59,214 nt of DNA from Haliea alexandrii (GCF_003719295.1 NZ_RFLW01000005.1:1-59214); one strand, 5' to 3'. Numbered from the stretch's first letter, positions 24,916 through 35,243 are shown. Program-made: numbers and translations. The notes: a model not told the origin generated them from the sequence alone.

Positions 24916-25861
24916 ATGGACTGTTGGCAATAAAGCTGATCCACGTGGGCTCATCGATAAACCCCGTGCCCCAGCTTGCCCACACTTCACCGAGACCGGC
25001 CTCGGTAATGGCCTCCACGGATTCGCCCGCCTCCAGCTTGTCGGACACGTAGGTGGACGTGAGCTGCAGCATATCGAGATAGCGTTCAAGGTCCGCTTTG
25101 CTGGCCACACTGCCGTGTCCGGGCACAATGACCGTGCTGCCGTCCACTCGCTCCAGCACGGCCTGCACCGCGGCGATGTAGCCTGACACGGTGCCGCCGG
25201 AAGCGATATCGACAAACGGGAAGCGGTCCTTGAAGTACAGGTCTCCCATGTGCACCAGGTTTTCCGCCGTGAAATACACCACGCTATCGCCATCAGTGTG
25301 ACCGGCGGCATAGTGCTGCACATCGAGGTCGTCGTTATTGAAGTGCAGGGCCAGGGAATCACCGAACGTCACCACCGGCAACGCACCCTTGGGGCTGGGC
25401 TCCACCACCCGGTTCATGGCCGGCATGTCCTGCCGCGTGGCCATGCGCTCGCGCACGCGGGTGTGGGCGACGACGACCGCGCCCCGGTCCGCCCAGAACA
25501 GATTGCCGCCCGTGTGGTCGGAGTGCCAGTGGGTGTTGAGCACGAAGCTCGGGTTGGCATCCGCACCGGCCAGGTCAACCAGCGCCGCTTCATAGGCGGG
25601 CACCATGTTCTGGTAATCATCATCGATGATCAGCAGACCATCTTCACCCACCGAGGCGACCACGTTGCCGCCGCGCCCCTGCAACAGATGGAGCGTGCCG
25701 GTGAGTGCCGTGGTGGTGACCTCGGGAAGCTCACCGTGGTTGTCAGCGCCAGCCGGCGCCGCGAGGGGCAATGCCATTGCCAAACAGAGCAGCGCGGCGG
25801 GGCCTAGAGCGCGCGGCGCCAAGGGCAGGTAATGTGCACAGTGCGTGGTCAGTGAGGACAT
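24914..25861 (-). CDS. Exported MBL-fold metallo-hydrolase
   Basis: A 315-residue metallo-beta-lactamase-fold protein. The long N-terminus has a hydrophobic export segment (ALLCLAMALPLAAPAGA, about residues 23-39). The zinc motif HWHSDHTGGN (about residues 112-121), AAGHTDGDSVVYF and VPGHGSVASK provide the other ligands. It resembles periplasmic hydrolases of the subclass B4/quinoprotein-relay type rather than true beta-lactamases, and the substrate is unknown. AGGAGGT precedes the ATG. It follows the DUF465 gene by 32 nt. Confidence 0.82.
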   Translation of the reverse strand: MSSLTTHCAHYLPLAPRALGPAALLCLAMALPLAAPAGADNHGELPEVTTTALTGTLHLLQGRGGNVVASVGEDGLLIIDDDYQNMVPAYEAALVDLAGADANPSFVLNTHWHSDHTGGNLFWADRGAVVVAHTRVRERMATRQDMPAMNRVVEPSPKGALPVVTFGDSLALHFNNDDLDVQHYAAGHTDGDSVVYFTAENLVHMGDLYFKDRFPFVDIASGGTVSGYIAAVQAVLERVDGSTVIVPGHGSVASKADLERYLDMLQLTSTYVSDKLEAGESVEAITEAGLGEVWASWGTGFIDEPTWISFIANSP

Positions 25862-25893
25862 GGAGCTACCTCCTTGCGGTTGCGGTGAGAGCC

Positions 25894-26148
25894 CTACGCG
25901 TTGAGATCGGGAATGAGATCATCTTTCAAATGCTCGATCGTATCCTTCAGGCGCAGCTTTTCTTTTTTCAGGCGCTGCAGCAGGATCTGGTTCTTGTAGG
26001 GAAATTCATAGAGTTCATCAATTTTTTCGTCCAGCGCACGATGGCGTGCCATCAGCTCCATCAGCCGCATGGCGGGTGTTGGCTCTTCATTAGCGGCGTC
26101 AGGTGCGTCTTGGCCGCGTCCAAATGGGCTGCGCGGTGGCTCGTTCAT
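25894..26148 (-). CDS. DUF465 (YdcH-like) small coiled-coil protein
   Basis: 84 residues. After a short polar N-terminus the rest is one helical hairpin: RLMELMARHRALDEKIDELYEF and QRLKKEKLRLKDTIEHL (key elements HRALDEKIDEL and LKKEKLRLKD), the DUF465 pattern. The ATG at 26148 follows AGGAGG. YdcH-like proteins are widespread and of unknown function. Confidence 0.85.
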   Translation of the reverse strand: MNEPPRSPFGRGQDAPDAANEEPTPAMRLMELMARHRALDEKIDELYEFPYKNQILLQRLKKEKLRLKDTIEHLKDDLIPDLNA

Positions 26149-26281
26149 GGTTGGGCTGCCTCCTGTACGGGCAGTGTCCGAATCGTGTTCAACTCTATAC
26201 CTTACGGGTTTACCCGCACAAGCGCCATGCAAGACGGTTTTGTATTGGCGCCGACCACAGCCGCCTTGATAACAGCCGCAC

Positions 26282-27151
26282 TCATGTCGAAACACCACCA
26301 CGCGATTGCCGCTGGTCGGCAAGCAGCTCGGGCCAAAGCGCATTGTGCGCCTCCCCCACCGCGAGAAAGTGCGGGCTGAGCAGCGAGTCACGACAGTTAT
26401 AGCGCAGAGGTTGGCCGTCGAGGCCCAGCACACTGCCGCCTGCGGCCTCCACTACCGCCTGGCCGGCGGCCACGTCCCATTCGCTGCACGGTGAAAAGCG
26501 CGGGTAAACATCACCGCGGCCCTCCGCCAGCTGACAGAACTTGAGTGCACTGCCACTGTTCTCACGCTGCAACGGGCCACAGTGCGCCTCCAGCCACGCC
26601 AGGCAGGCATCCAGGGCCGCATTGCGGTGACGCCGGCTGGCCAATACCGTAACGCCCTCCTGCGCACCGGGCAGCGCCCGGGTACGCAGTGGCCCTTGCT
26701 GCCACTGACCGTTTGCATCGGCTATGAAGCGCGCGGAGAGCGCACCCGGCACACCGACACAGGCCACTCTCTGCAGGGGAATGTAGAGCACACCCAACAC
26801 CGGACGGTGCTGGTCGATAAGCGCGATGTTGATCGTGAACTCCCCGGTACCGGCGATAAATTCCTTGGTGCCATCCAGCGGGTCCACCATCCAGAACCGG
26901 GTCCAGGCGTGGCGCTGCGCCTTCTGCGCGGGCGATGATTCCTCGGACAATAACGGCAGCTGCGGTGTGAGCGCCGCCAGGCCATCGCGCAGACAGGCGT
27001 GGGAGTCCATGTCCGCATGCGTGAGCGGGGAATTATCGGTTTTGGCACGCAGCCCGCTGTCACCCGGCGCATGGTAGTGGTCACAAATCACCTGCCCTGC
27101 CTTCAGGCAGAGTTGCAGCAGGGGTGGAACAAGCGCGGTCAAATCGGGCAC
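26282..27151 (-). CDS. cysQ: 3'(2'),5'-bisphosphate nucleotidase CysQ
   Basis: A 289-residue inositol-monophosphatase-superfamily enzyme that removes the 3'-phosphate from PAP, the by-product of sulphate assimilation. The metal-binding motifs LLSEE, DPLDGTKEFI (about residues 92-101) and SEWDVAAGQAVVEAAGG (about residues 221-237) are all present. It is divergent from yrfG and separated from DUF465 by 133 bp. Confidence 0.92.
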   Translation of the reverse strand: MPDLTALVPPLLQLCLKAGQVICDHYHAPGDSGLRAKTDNSPLTHADMDSHACLRDGLAALTPQLPLLSEESSPAQKAQRHAWTRFWMVDPLDGTKEFIAGTGEFTINIALIDQHRPVLGVLYIPLQRVACVGVPGALSARFIADANGQWQQGPLRTRALPGAQEGVTVLASRRHRNAALDACLAWLEAHCGPLQRENSGSALKFCQLAEGRGDVYPRFSPCSEWDVAAGQAVVEAAGGSVLGLDGQPLRYNCRDSLLSPHFLAVGEAHNALWPELLADQRQSRGGVST

Positions 27152-27339
27152 GGTAGCTACCTGGGCAATAATCGGGCAATTGTAACACTGTGGGCCACGA
27201 CGTCCCGCGGTGCAGTGGGAAGCCCCTGCTCAGCAATGTGGGTGTCGGCGACCGACGCCGGCAACATCGGCCACCCGCATGCGGCTGGCCCCAAAACACG
27301 GCATACTAGTGCGCCCCAACGCAACGCTGAGTCACGCGC

Positions 27340-28017
27340 ATGATCACCTGGGACAGTATTGATACGGTTCTGCTGGACATGGACGGCACCCTGCTGGACC
27401 TGCATTTCGACAACTACTTCTGGCTGGACCACCTGCCGCGCCTGTATGCGGAGAAACACGGCATCGCGGCAGCGGAAGCCACCACGGCGCTGCACGGGCG
27501 TTTCGACGGACGCCAGGGCACTCTGGACTGGTACTCACTGGACTACTGGAGCGCCCAGCTGGAGATGGACGTACCGGCGCTCAAGCAGGAGCTGCGGCAC
27601 ATGATCAAACTGCGGCCCCATGCGCTGGAATTCCTGCAGCGCCTGCACGCCGGCCCGCGCGAGGTGGTGCTGGTCACCAACGCTCACCGCAAGACGCTGG
27701 AGATCAAAATGGCCCAGGTGGACATCACCCCATGGTTCGACCGCCTGGTGGTGTCGCACGACCTCGCCGCACCCAAGGAAGACCAGGCTTTCTGGCATGC
27801 CCTGCAAGCCCTGCACCCCTTCGACCCGGCGCGCACCCTGCTGATTGATGACACCGAGAGCGTGCTGCAGTCCGCGCATGACTACGGGATTGCGCACCTG
27901 CTCACCCTGCTGCAGCCGGACAGCCAGCTGCAGAAACGCCTCGACACCCGCTTTCCCGGCATTCACCACTTTGATGAAATCATGCCCGAGGCCGCGCTCA
28001 TGGGCACTGCACCGTGA
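27340..28017 (+). CDS. yrfG: GMP/IMP nucleotidase, HAD family (YrfG)
   Basis: A 225-residue HAD hydrolase. Motif I is LLDMDGTLLDL (residues 10-20), followed by HFDNYFWLDHLPRLYA, typical of YrfG. Motif II is LVTNAH, motif III the AAPKEDQAF lysine and motif IV LLIDDTESVL. It is expected to dephosphorylate purine nucleotides. Its end overlaps the hslR start by 4 nt (GTGA). The pair is conserved in gammaproteobacteria. Confidence 0.9.
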   Translation: MITWDSIDTVLLDMDGTLLDLHFDNYFWLDHLPRLYAEKHGIAAAEATTALHGRFDGRQGTLDWYSLDYWSAQLEMDVPALKQELRHMIKLRPHALEFLQRLHAGPREVVLVTNAHRKTLEIKMAQVDITPWFDRLVVSHDLAAPKEDQAFWHALQALHPFDPARTLLIDDTESVLQSAHDYGIAHLLTLLQPDSQLQKRLDTRFPGIHHFDEIMPEAALMGTAP

Positions 28018-28409
28018 GCGAGCACAAACTTCGCATCGACAAATGGCTGTGGGCTGCGCGCTTCTTCAAAACCCGCAGCCTGGCCAAGGCCGCCATTGAG
28101 GGGGGCAAGGTGCAGCTGGACGGCCAGCGCATCAAGGTGTCCAAGGAAATTGCAGAGGGTGACCGGCTGGTAATACGTCAGGGCTACGACCTGCGCGAAG
28201 TGATCGTATTGGCACTGTCCGACCAACGCCGCGGCGCGCCCGACGCACAGTTATTATATGAAGAAACCGCATCCAGTATTGAGCGCCGGGAAAGCGACGC
28301 CGCTGCACGAAAAGCCGCCGGCGGCATGATTGAGCGGCCGCTGCATCGTCCCACCAAGAAACAACGTCGACAGATCCACCGCTTCAAGGAACTGCCCGGG
28401 GAAGATTAA
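28014..28409 (+). CDS. hslR: Ribosome-associated heat shock protein Hsp15 (HslR)
   Basis: A 131-residue S4-domain RNA-binding protein. LRIDKWLWAARFFKTRSLA (residues 6-24) is the S4 alpha-L start, and the C-terminus RPTKKQRRQIHRFKE is basic. Hsp15 binds free 50S subunits carrying stalled nascent chains and helps recycle them after heat stress. It starts with GTG at 28014, inside the yrfG stop region. The usual next gene, hslO, is absent here and dxs follows instead. Confidence 0.93.
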   Translation: MSEHKLRIDKWLWAARFFKTRSLAKAAIEGGKVQLDGQRIKVSKEIAEGDRLVIRQGYDLREVIVLALSDQRRGAPDAQLLYEETASSIERRESDAAARKAAGGMIERPLHRPTKKQRRQIHRFKELPGED

Positions 28410-28469
28410 GGCGCAGTGCTACCACACGGAAATCATCGCATTCCTCCCCGAATGCGCTAAAATCCGCCC

Positions 28470-30416
28470 ATGTTACGCGATATTCCCGTCACACTGCCGA
28501 ATACGCCCCTGCTCAGCGCCGTTGACCAGGGCAAGCCCCTGCGGGCGCTGGGTGAGGCAGAGCTGGAACAGCTTTGCGAGGAACTGCGCGCCTACCTGCT
28601 GTACAGCGTAGGCCAGAGCGGCGGCCATTTTGGCGCCGGGCTGGGCGTTGTCGAGCTCACCGTGGCGCTGCACACCGTGTACAACACACCACAGGATCGC
28701 ATTGTGTGGGACGTGGGCCACCAGACCTACCCCCACAAGATCCTCACCGGACGCATGCAAGCCATGCGCAGCATCCGCCAGGCCGGTGGCCTCGCGGGCT
28801 TCCCCAAGCGCAGCGAGAGCGATTACGACACCTTCGGCGTGGGGCACTCATCCACCAGCATCTCCGCCGCCATAGGCATGGCACTGGCCGCCCGGCAGCA
28901 AGGCATTGACCGGCATGTGGTGGCGGTTATCGGCGATGGCGCCATTACCGGGGGCATGGCCATTGAAGCGCTGGCTCACGCCGGCCACGTGCGCCCCAAC
29001 ATGCTGGTGGTACTCAACGACAACCAGATGTCCATCGGCCACAACACCGGTGGCCTGGCCACCTACTTCGCCAAGATCTGGGCCAGCAAGACCTACATCA
29101 GCCTGCGCGAAGGCTCCAAGAAGATCCTCAAACGCATCAAGCCCGCCTGGGACCTGGCCAAGCGCACCGAAGAGCATATGAAGGGCATGGTCGCCCCCGG
29201 CACCCTGTTCGAAGAGCTGGGCTGGCACTACATTGGCCCGCTGGACGGACACGACCTGCCGCAACTGCTGCAAACCCTGGAGAACATGAAGGACCTGGAA
29301 GGCCCCCAGTTCCTGCACATTCGCACCATGAAAGGCAAAGGTTTCGCGCCGGCGGAAAAAGACCCGGTGGGCTACCACGCCATCAACAAGATCGAAGCCG
29401 TGCCCAAGGGGCCGCAGGCGAACCTGCCCGCCCCCCCTGCCGCACCGCGCAAACCCAAGTTCCAGGATGTGTTCGGGCGCTGGCTGTGCGACATGGCCGA
29501 GCAGGACCCGAAACTCGCCGGCATCACGCCCGCCATGTGCGAAGGCTCCGGCATGGTCGAATTTGCCCGGCGCTTCCCAGAGCGCTATCACGATGTCGCC
29601 ATTGCCGAGCAACATGCCGTGACCCTCGCCGCAGGCATGGCCTGCGATGGCCTGAAACCCGTGGTGGCGATCTACTCCACCTTCCTGCAGCGCGCCTACG
29701 ACCAGCTCATTCACGATGTGGCTATTCAGAACCTGGACGTCACCTTCGCCATCGACCGCGCCGGCCTGGTGGGCCAGGACGGGCCCACTCACCACGGGGC
29801 ATTCGACCTGAGCTACCTGCGCTGCATACCGAACATGGTTATTGGTGCGCCCTCAGACGAAAACGAGTGTCGGCAGATGCTCTACACGGCCTATCAACAT
29901 GCGGGGCCCGCTGCCGTGCGCTACCCGCGTGGCACCGGCAAAGGCGCGCTGATCAGTGAAGCGATGAGCGAACTGCCCATCGGCAAGGCCGTGACCGTGC
30001 GTGAAGGCCAGCGCGCAGCCATTCTCGCCTTTGGCACCGTGTTGCCTGCTGCACTGGAGGCCGGAGAGGCACTGAACGCCACCGTGGTCGACATGCGCTG
30101 GGTGAAGCCCCTGGATGAAGCCCTGGTGCTGGCGCTTGCCGGCAAGCACGACTTGCTGGTAACGGTGGAAGACAACGCCATTGCAGGTGGTGCGGGCAGT
30201 GGGGTGCATGAGGTGTTGTCTGCCAATCAGCTGGATACGCCCTGCTTGCACCTGGGTATTCCCGATGAATTTGTGGAACACGGCAGCCAGGCGGAGCAGT
30301 ATGCGGCAGCGGGGCTGGATGTGACGGGGATTGCCGCGGCAATTACTGAGCGACTGGGAGATGCGGCACTGGTGCGGGCCGAAGTTCGGGCGGGTGCTGT
30401 GCCGGTGGTGGGGTGA
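28470..30416 (+). CDS. dxs: 1-Deoxy-D-xylulose-5-phosphate synthase
   Basis: A 648-residue thiamine-diphosphate enzyme that condenses pyruvate and glyceraldehyde-3-phosphate, the first step of the MEP isoprenoid pathway. Visible motifs are [14 protein letters not shown], the ThDP/Mg site [10 protein letters not shown]...[21 protein letters not shown] and [18 protein letters not shown]. Length is close to the usual 620-640. In related genomes it follows xseB-ispA directly. Here those genes lie 14 kb further on, after a glycan island. Confidence 0.96.
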   Translation: MLRDIPVTLPNTPLLSAVDQGKPLRALGEAELEQLCEELRAYLLYSVGQSGGHFGAGLGVVELTVALHTVYNTPQDRIVWDVGHQTYPHKILTGRMQAMRSIRQAGGLAGFPKRSESDYDTFGVGHSSTSISAAIGMALAARQQGIDRHVVAVIGDGAITGGMAIEALAHAGHVRPNMLVVLNDNQMSIGHNTGGLATYFAKIWASKTYISLREGSKKILKRIKPAWDLAKRTEEHMKGMVAPGTLFEELGWHYIGPLDGHDLPQLLQTLENMKDLEGPQFLHIRTMKGKGFAPAEKDPVGYHAINKIEAVPKGPQANLPAPPAAPRKPKFQDVFGRWLCDMAEQDPKLAGITPAMCEGSGMVEFARRFPERYHDVAIAEQHAVTLAAGMACDGLKPVVAIYSTFLQRAYDQLIHDVAIQNLDVTFAIDRAGLVGQDGPTHHGAFDLSYLRCIPNMVIGAPSDENECRQMLYTAYQHAGPAAVRYPRGTGKGALISEAMSELPIGKAVTVREGQRAAILAFGTVLPAALEAGEALNATVVDMRWVKPLDEALVLALAGKHDLLVTVEDNAIAGGAGSGVHEVLSANQLDTPCLHLGIPDEFVEHGSQAEQYAAAGLDVTGIAAAITERLGDAALVRAEVRAGAVPVVG

Positions 30417-30444
30417 TGGCGTGAACAGCAAGGCCACCTGAAGC

Positions 30445-31569
30445 GTGCCCTCGATAAAGGTGCTCTGTGCAGCGACATCGTACCCCGCCGACCACGACGA
30501 CTGGCGAGGCGTATTCATTCGGCATATGGTCGATGCGCTTGCTCGCCACTCCGATATAGAACTTTCCGTTTGGGCGCCACCGGGGCCGCTACCCGATAAC
30601 GCTCGCTACGTGCCGACACCCGCAGAGGAAGGCATGCTGAGTGATCTAATGGCGGCGGGTGGCATTGCGCATGTGATGCGCAGCCTGCGGCCAGGCGCGT
30701 TGTTAGCACCTTTGAAGCTGCTGCGCCCCCTGCACGCCGCGTATCGCAGGGAAACCACAACGCAACTGTATCACCTGAACTGGTTGCAAACCGCGCTGCC
30801 GCTCCCGAGGGACGGCAAGCCGGTCTTGGTTACCGTGTTGGGAACAGATCTGAAGCTGCTCAACCTACCCCTGGTCAAGCCGCTGCTGCGGCGTGTGATG
30901 CGTGACCGCAAGGTTGCCATCTGTCCCAATGCCGAGTGGATGCAGCCCATTCTGGAGCGCGCATTTGGTGATGTTGCACACATTCAACCGGTTCCCTTTG
31001 GCATTGACCCCGTTTGGTATGGCATCGAGCGACAACTGGTGCCAGAGCAACCGGTATGGCTGGCTGTCACCCGACTGACTCGCGACAAACTGGGCCCGCT
31101 GTTCGAATGGTCAGAACCGCTGTTCAAGGGTCAATCCAGGCAGCTGCACCTTCTGGGCCCCATGCAGGAACAAACAGAGCTGCCAAGCTGGGTACACTAC
31201 CACGGACCCGCCACGCCAGAGCAGCTGGCAACACACTGGTTCCCCAAGGCGCACGGCCTGGTAACGCTGAGTGAGCACGCAGAGGGGCGCCCACAGGTTA
31301 TGCTGGAGGCCATGGCCGCAGGCTTGCCCATTATCGCCTCCGATATGCCAGCCCATGCGAGCCTTGTGCAAAACAACATCACAGGTGCACTGTGCCGTGA
31401 CCGGGAAGGCTACACTGCCGCGATGCAAAGACTCGAAAATGCCGCGGTTAATGGGCAGTACGGCGCCAGCGCCCGACAATGGGTACAGGAAGCCGTCGGC
31501 ACGTGGGATGACTGTGCGGAGCGCTTTTTGGCGCTCTATAACGAGCTACTGACACACGCGTATGATTAG
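30445..31569 (+). CDS. Glycosyltransferase, GT4/group 1 family
   Basis: A 374-residue GT-B protein. The C-terminal donor domain shows LVTLSEHAEGRPQVMLEAMAAGLPIIASD (about residues 272-300), the E(x7)E pattern of GT4 enzymes. The N-domain has SYPADHDDWRGVFIRHMVDALA. The start is GTG at 30445. It overlaps the next gene by 8 nt and opens the polysaccharide island after dxs. Donor and acceptor cannot be deduced. Confidence 0.85.
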   Translation: MPSIKVLCAATSYPADHDDWRGVFIRHMVDALARHSDIELSVWAPPGPLPDNARYVPTPAEEGMLSDLMAAGGIAHVMRSLRPGALLAPLKLLRPLHAAYRRETTTQLYHLNWLQTALPLPRDGKPVLVTVLGTDLKLLNLPLVKPLLRRVMRDRKVAICPNAEWMQPILERAFGDVAHIQPVPFGIDPVWYGIERQLVPEQPVWLAVTRLTRDKLGPLFEWSEPLFKGQSRQLHLLGPMQEQTELPSWVHYHGPATPEQLATHWFPKAHGLVTLSEHAEGRPQVMLEAMAAGLPIIASDMPAHASLVQNNITGALCRDREGYTAAMQRLENAAVNGQYGASARQWVQEAVGTWDDCAERFLALYNELLTHAYD

Positions 31570-32488
31570 CGGAGTGCTGGTCATTGGCGCTAGAGGCTTC
31601 ATCGGCAGAGCGCTTTGCCAGGCGCTCAACCGCCAAGGCACACGAGTGAGGGCGGTTTCGCGCGGCGGACAGGTCCCGAACCTCCCGGGTATCGAACAGA
31701 TTACTAGCGATTGCCGAAGCCCCTCCGAGCTGGCCGCCTCGCTGGACGACATCGACGCCGTGGTTTACCTGGCTTCGTCCAGCACACCGGGCAGCAGCGC
31801 TGGCAAGCCGTCTGCAGAGATCAGCGAGAACCTGGCGCCATTGATGGCTACACTTGAGGCGCTGCAGGGTCACCCTTCCATACCTCTCATTTATTTCTCC
31901 TCAGCCGGTGCAATCTATGACGAGCAGGCTGCGGTGGCCTCTTGTGAAAGTGACCTGCCGCGGCCTCGCTCCTACCATGGTGCGGCGAAGGTAGCCGCAG
32001 AGCAGTTCATTGGAGCCTGGGCAAGGCAGTTTGGTGGGGGTGCAACAATCATAAGGCCTTCCAACGTTTACGGCCCCGGCCAGGCAGAAAAAGCAGGCTT
32101 CGGCATCGTGCCGACAGCCCTCGGCTGCATCAGAAGGGAGGAGGCACTGACCGTATGGGGAGACGGCTCCGCCGTGCGCGACTACCTGTATATTGACGAC
32201 CTTGTAGACCTGACGCTAGCCGCACTGGAACAGGCATCAGCAAGCGAAGTACAAACACTGAACGCCGCCAGCGGCGAGTGTGTCAGTCTCAACGAGCTTC
32301 TCAGCCTCGCCGAACTGGCCAGCGACCAGGCCTTGCGACGATACTATGTACCGGGCCGCGCGGTGGATGCCAGCAGGGTAAGCATCAGCGCAGACTGCGC
32401 TCGCCAGACTTTAGGCTGGCAGCCCGCAGTGCCACTGGCAGAGGGACTCAAGAGAACATGGCTGTGGTTGAACACTACCCCGCTCTAA
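31562..32488 (+). CDS. NAD-dependent epimerase/dehydratase (nucleotide-sugar SDR)
   Basis: A 308-residue extended SDR. The nucleotide loop VLVIGARGFIGRALC (about residues 5-19), the FSSAGAIYDE strand, SYHGAAKVAAEQF (YxxxK form) and IRPSNVYGPGQ (GalE-like) are present. VWGDGSAVRDYLYIDDLVDL is typical of UDP-hexose 4-epimerases and reductases. It overlaps its upstream neighbour by 8 nt and the downstream GT2 gene by 31 nt, so it belongs to one compact operon. The likely role is making an activated sugar for the surface glycan. Confidence 0.85.
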   Translation: MISGVLVIGARGFIGRALCQALNRQGTRVRAVSRGGQVPNLPGIEQITSDCRSPSELAASLDDIDAVVYLASSSTPGSSAGKPSAEISENLAPLMATLEALQGHPSIPLIYFSSAGAIYDEQAAVASCESDLPRPRSYHGAAKVAAEQFIGAWARQFGGGATIIRPSNVYGPGQAEKAGFGIVPTALGCIRREEALTVWGDGSAVRDYLYIDDLVDLTLAALEQASASEVQTLNAASGECVSLNELLSLAELASDQALRRYYVPGRAVDASRVSISADCARQTLGWQPAVPLAEGLKRTWLWLNTTPL

Positions 32489-33510
32489 CGCGGCCTGCTG
32501 CGCCGCTGGTCTCCGTCTGTATCGCCCACTACAAGGGCCAGGAGTTGATCGCGGCTTGTCTCGATTCCGTGCTGGCGCAGGACTGTGCTTTCGATGTGGA
32601 GATCATCGTGCATGACGATGCGTCCCCGGATGATTCGGTGGCGTTTCTGCGGAAACATTACCCCCAAGTGGAACTCCTCGTCAGCGGGCAGAACGCGGGG
32701 TTCTGTGTGGCCAACAACCGGATGGTGGCCCGTGCGCGAGGCCGGTATGTGTTGTTGCTCAACAACGATGCCGCACTGTTCCCCGATGGCCTGACCACTC
32801 TGGCGACAGCGGCAGGGCAGCAGGATCCGCCGGGCATTCTCACCCTGCCGCAGTACGACTGGGAAACTGGGAAACTGGTGGACCGGGGTTGCCTGCTGGA
32901 CCCCTTCTACAATCCGGTGCCCAACCTGGACCCGGACCGCAGCGACGTGGCTATGGTGATTGGGGCGTGTTTGTGGATTCAGCGAGAGCTGTGGGAAAAG
33001 CTAGGGGGGTTCCCGGAGTGGTTTGAGTCGATTGGGGAGGATCTTTATTTGTGTTGTGCGGTTCGTCTTGGTGGCGGGACTGTGGAAGTTACCTGCGAAA
33101 GCGGGTACCGACACAGGCAGGGGCACAGTTTTGGTGGCAACAGGGTGAGCGGAAGCAAGGTCTCTTCCAGCTATCGTCGCAGGCGGCTGAGCGAACGCAA
33201 CAAGACCTATGTATTATTCGTAGCAACTCCAACCGGACTGATGTGGCCCCTGCTCGGACTCCACATTCTGCTAATATTGGTTGAGGGCCTTATCCTGACT
33301 CTGATCAGAAGGGACGGTCGAATCTTGCGTGAAGTGTATGCCAATGTATTCACATCATCGTGGTGTCACAGAAAACTACTCCATGAATACCGGAGTTCAG
33401 CACAAAGAATGAGCTCAATCAATCCATGGGATTACTTCCGAACATTCACCTTGCGCCCGAGAAAATTAACAATGTTGTGGCAGTACGGTTGGCCTTCACT
33501 TGAAAAATAA
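32458..33510 (+). CDS. Glycosyltransferase family 2, membrane-associated
   Basis: About 350 residues. A GT2 fold with VSVCIAHYKGQELIAACLDSVLAQ, the DDASPDDS nucleotide loop and LLNNDAALFPDG (DxD-like metal site, about residues 98-109), resembling rhamnosyltransferases. A C-terminal hydrophobic segment (LMWPLLGLHILLILVEGLILTLI, about residues 260-282) and a basic tail follow, so it probably sits at the inner membrane. The ATG at 32458 lies inside the epimerase end. The frame is open further upstream but lacks GT2 features there. Confidence 0.85.
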   Translation: MAVVEHYPALTRPAAPLVSVCIAHYKGQELIAACLDSVLAQDCAFDVEIIVHDDASPDDSVAFLRKHYPQVELLVSGQNAGFCVANNRMVARARGRYVLLLNNDAALFPDGLTTLATAAGQQDPPGILTLPQYDWETGKLVDRGCLLDPFYNPVPNLDPDRSDVAMVIGACLWIQRELWEKLGGFPEWFESIGEDLYLCCAVRLGGGTVEVTCESGYRHRQGHSFGGNRVSGSKVSSSYRRRRLSERNKTYVLFVATPTGLMWPLLGLHILLILVEGLILTLIRRDGRILREVYANVFTSSWCHRKLLHEYRSSAQRMSSINPWDYFRTFTLRPRKLTMLWQYGWPSLEK

Positions 33511-34291
33511 TGCAGACATCGCTGCGACTTGGCGCTCTACGCTGACCATCGTAATTCCAACCTTTAACTCGGTAACAGACCTTCCAGAATGTCTGAAAAG
33601 TGTTCAGAGCATACTTGGCCACCTAGTCGGAAAGACTGTTTTCGTCGTCATCCAAGATGGCCTTTCTACAGACGGCACAAAGGAATATGCGGAGAACATT
33701 AATAGTAACGGCATCAGCTTCGTTTCAGAACAGGACAAAGGCGTCTATGACGCAATGAACAGAGCTGTCGCACGAACGAAGACAGAGTGGGTATATTTTC
33801 TGGGTTCTGATGACCGTCTTCTCCCAGGCTTCAAAGTCATGTTAAGCCAATTGAACAGCACCGATCATATCTATTATGGGAACGTGAGACTTGGAAGTAG
33901 TGCAAAACGATATGATGGTTCGTTTTCAACCGTCAAACTCGTATTCCGCAATATTTGCCATCAAAGCATGTTTTTCCCAACACATGTTCTTAAGCAGCAC
34001 CCTTACTCGCTAGATTATCCAATCAAATCTGACTGGGCTAGCAATATTCGCCTTTTTGCCAGCACAACGTTCCAGCATGTAAATGTGGATGTTGCGCTTT
34101 ATAATGACAATCATGGACTAAGCTCAACTTATGAAGATAAGCAATTTAAAAGAGATAAGGCGAAATTGTTTCATGACTTTCATGGCTACTGGCCGAAACT
34201 TCTATGTGACATCTCACCAACGATAACAAAAATCTATCACTTCGCGACTCGGCAAAAGAAAAAAGGGCTCATAGAATTCAAAAGCATCTGA
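33500..34291 (+). CDS. Glycosyltransferase family 2 (WcaE-like)
   Basis: A 263-residue GT2 enzyme: TIVIPTFNSVTDLPECLKSVQS, the QDGLSTDGT nucleotide loop, EQDKGVYDAMNRAVARTKTEWVYFLGSDD (key motif DKGVYDAMNRA and DD metal site) and HQSMFFP. DKGVYDAMNRG-type motifs are common in colanic-acid WcaE-like transferases. The start is TTG at 33500, overlapping the previous stop. From here the DNA is visibly AT-richer than the flanks. Confidence 0.85.
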   Translation: MKNNADIAATWRSTLTIVIPTFNSVTDLPECLKSVQSILGHLVGKTVFVVIQDGLSTDGTKEYAENINSNGISFVSEQDKGVYDAMNRAVARTKTEWVYFLGSDDRLLPGFKVMLSQLNSTDHIYYGNVRLGSSAKRYDGSFSTVKLVFRNICHQSMFFPTHVLKQHPYSLDYPIKSDWASNIRLFASTTFQHVNVDVALYNDNHGLSSTYEDKQFKRDKAKLFHDFHGYWPKLLCDISPTITKIYHFATRQKKKGLIEFKSI

Positions 34292-34359
34292 AAACAAACC
34301 TATCCGAGACTATATTTACGATTCGCTCTACCAAAATCCCCTAAATTTACAGATCTAAG

Positions 34360-35193
34360 CTATGGTTTTTTTGCAACGATTACGTCTTGATATGAGAAGT
34401 GCCTCTCTCTATTTGACCAGCTCCCATGAAGAATTGGCTCCTCAATCACCAACCCCGCATCGATGTAAAATCCTCTTACGAGCTCTTCGGATACCGCAAT
34501 CGTCTGCTCTGGCGTTCGCTTGTGCGTAGACAGGAAATCGCCGAAATCATAGCAGAAATTTTGCGATGCCTGCTTGGAGGAAATCTGCGCCGCCGTGAAC
34601 TCGTTAATCAAATAGTAAGTTATAAAGCACGTCCCACTTCTTTTCATAACTCGTGAAATCTCATTCAAGTAGGATCTAATGTCATCAGGGCGCATATGAC
34701 TAAAAACTGACGTAAGAAAAACTACATCATAGGTACTATTCTCAAAAGGAAGCCGGTATCTTGCCGCCGGCTGGCCATTATCACGCCCCGCATATGGGTT
34801 TGATACGTCCGCATGATGAAACACAAAATTTGGGTATCGTGATGTAATCTCTTTCGTGCACCACTCTACGGCCTTCTCTACAATTTCAACGCCATCGTAA
34901 CGACCCGGGGGGCTCACCAAATCTGCTAATGCGATAGCCACCCTGCCATAACCACATCCTATTTCAAGGATTGCTGAACTCTCATTCAAACCCGTTGTCA
35001 CTACCAAGTCGTGTTTGATGCCCCCCCCTATAGCCGTAAAGTCTCCGCCGCCAACCAAAAGCGCCGTCATTGCTGGAGGAGACATCGGTTTCTTGGTCCT
35101 GGTGAGCGATTGATAAGTGTCTATGAATGAATAAAACAAAATTCTAGCGAAACGTTTTAAAGGTGGCGGAATGTATTGTAGAGCACTTTTCAT
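34360..35193 (-). CDS. SAM-dependent methyltransferase (class I)
   Basis: About 277 residues. A class I Rossmann methyltransferase with motif I ILEIGCGYGRVAIALA (about residues 76-91), the acidic end of strand 2 in DGVEIVEKAVEWC, and FENSTYDVVFLTSVFSHM (motif IV region). The ATG at 35193 is preceded by GAGAG. Such genes in polysaccharide clusters usually O-methylate a sugar, but the substrate is not evident. AT-rich, with an IS3 remnant directly upstream. Confidence 0.8.
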   Translation of the reverse strand: MKSALQYIPPPLKRFARILFYSFIDTYQSLTRTKKPMSPPAMTALLVGGGDFTAIGGGIKHDLVVTTGLNESSAILEIGCGYGRVAIALADLVSPPGRYDGVEIVEKAVEWCTKEITSRYPNFVFHHADVSNPYAGRDNGQPAARYRLPFENSTYDVVFLTSVFSHMRPDDIRSYLNEISRVMKRSGTCFITYYLINEFTAAQISSKQASQNFCYDFGDFLSTHKRTPEQTIAVSEELVRGFYIDAGLVIEEPILHGSWSNRERHFSYQDVIVAKKP

Positions 35194-35243
35194 AGAGTTC
35201 TCTCTGTGATGGCTATTCCTGCCCACCAGCAATGGGCATGTCC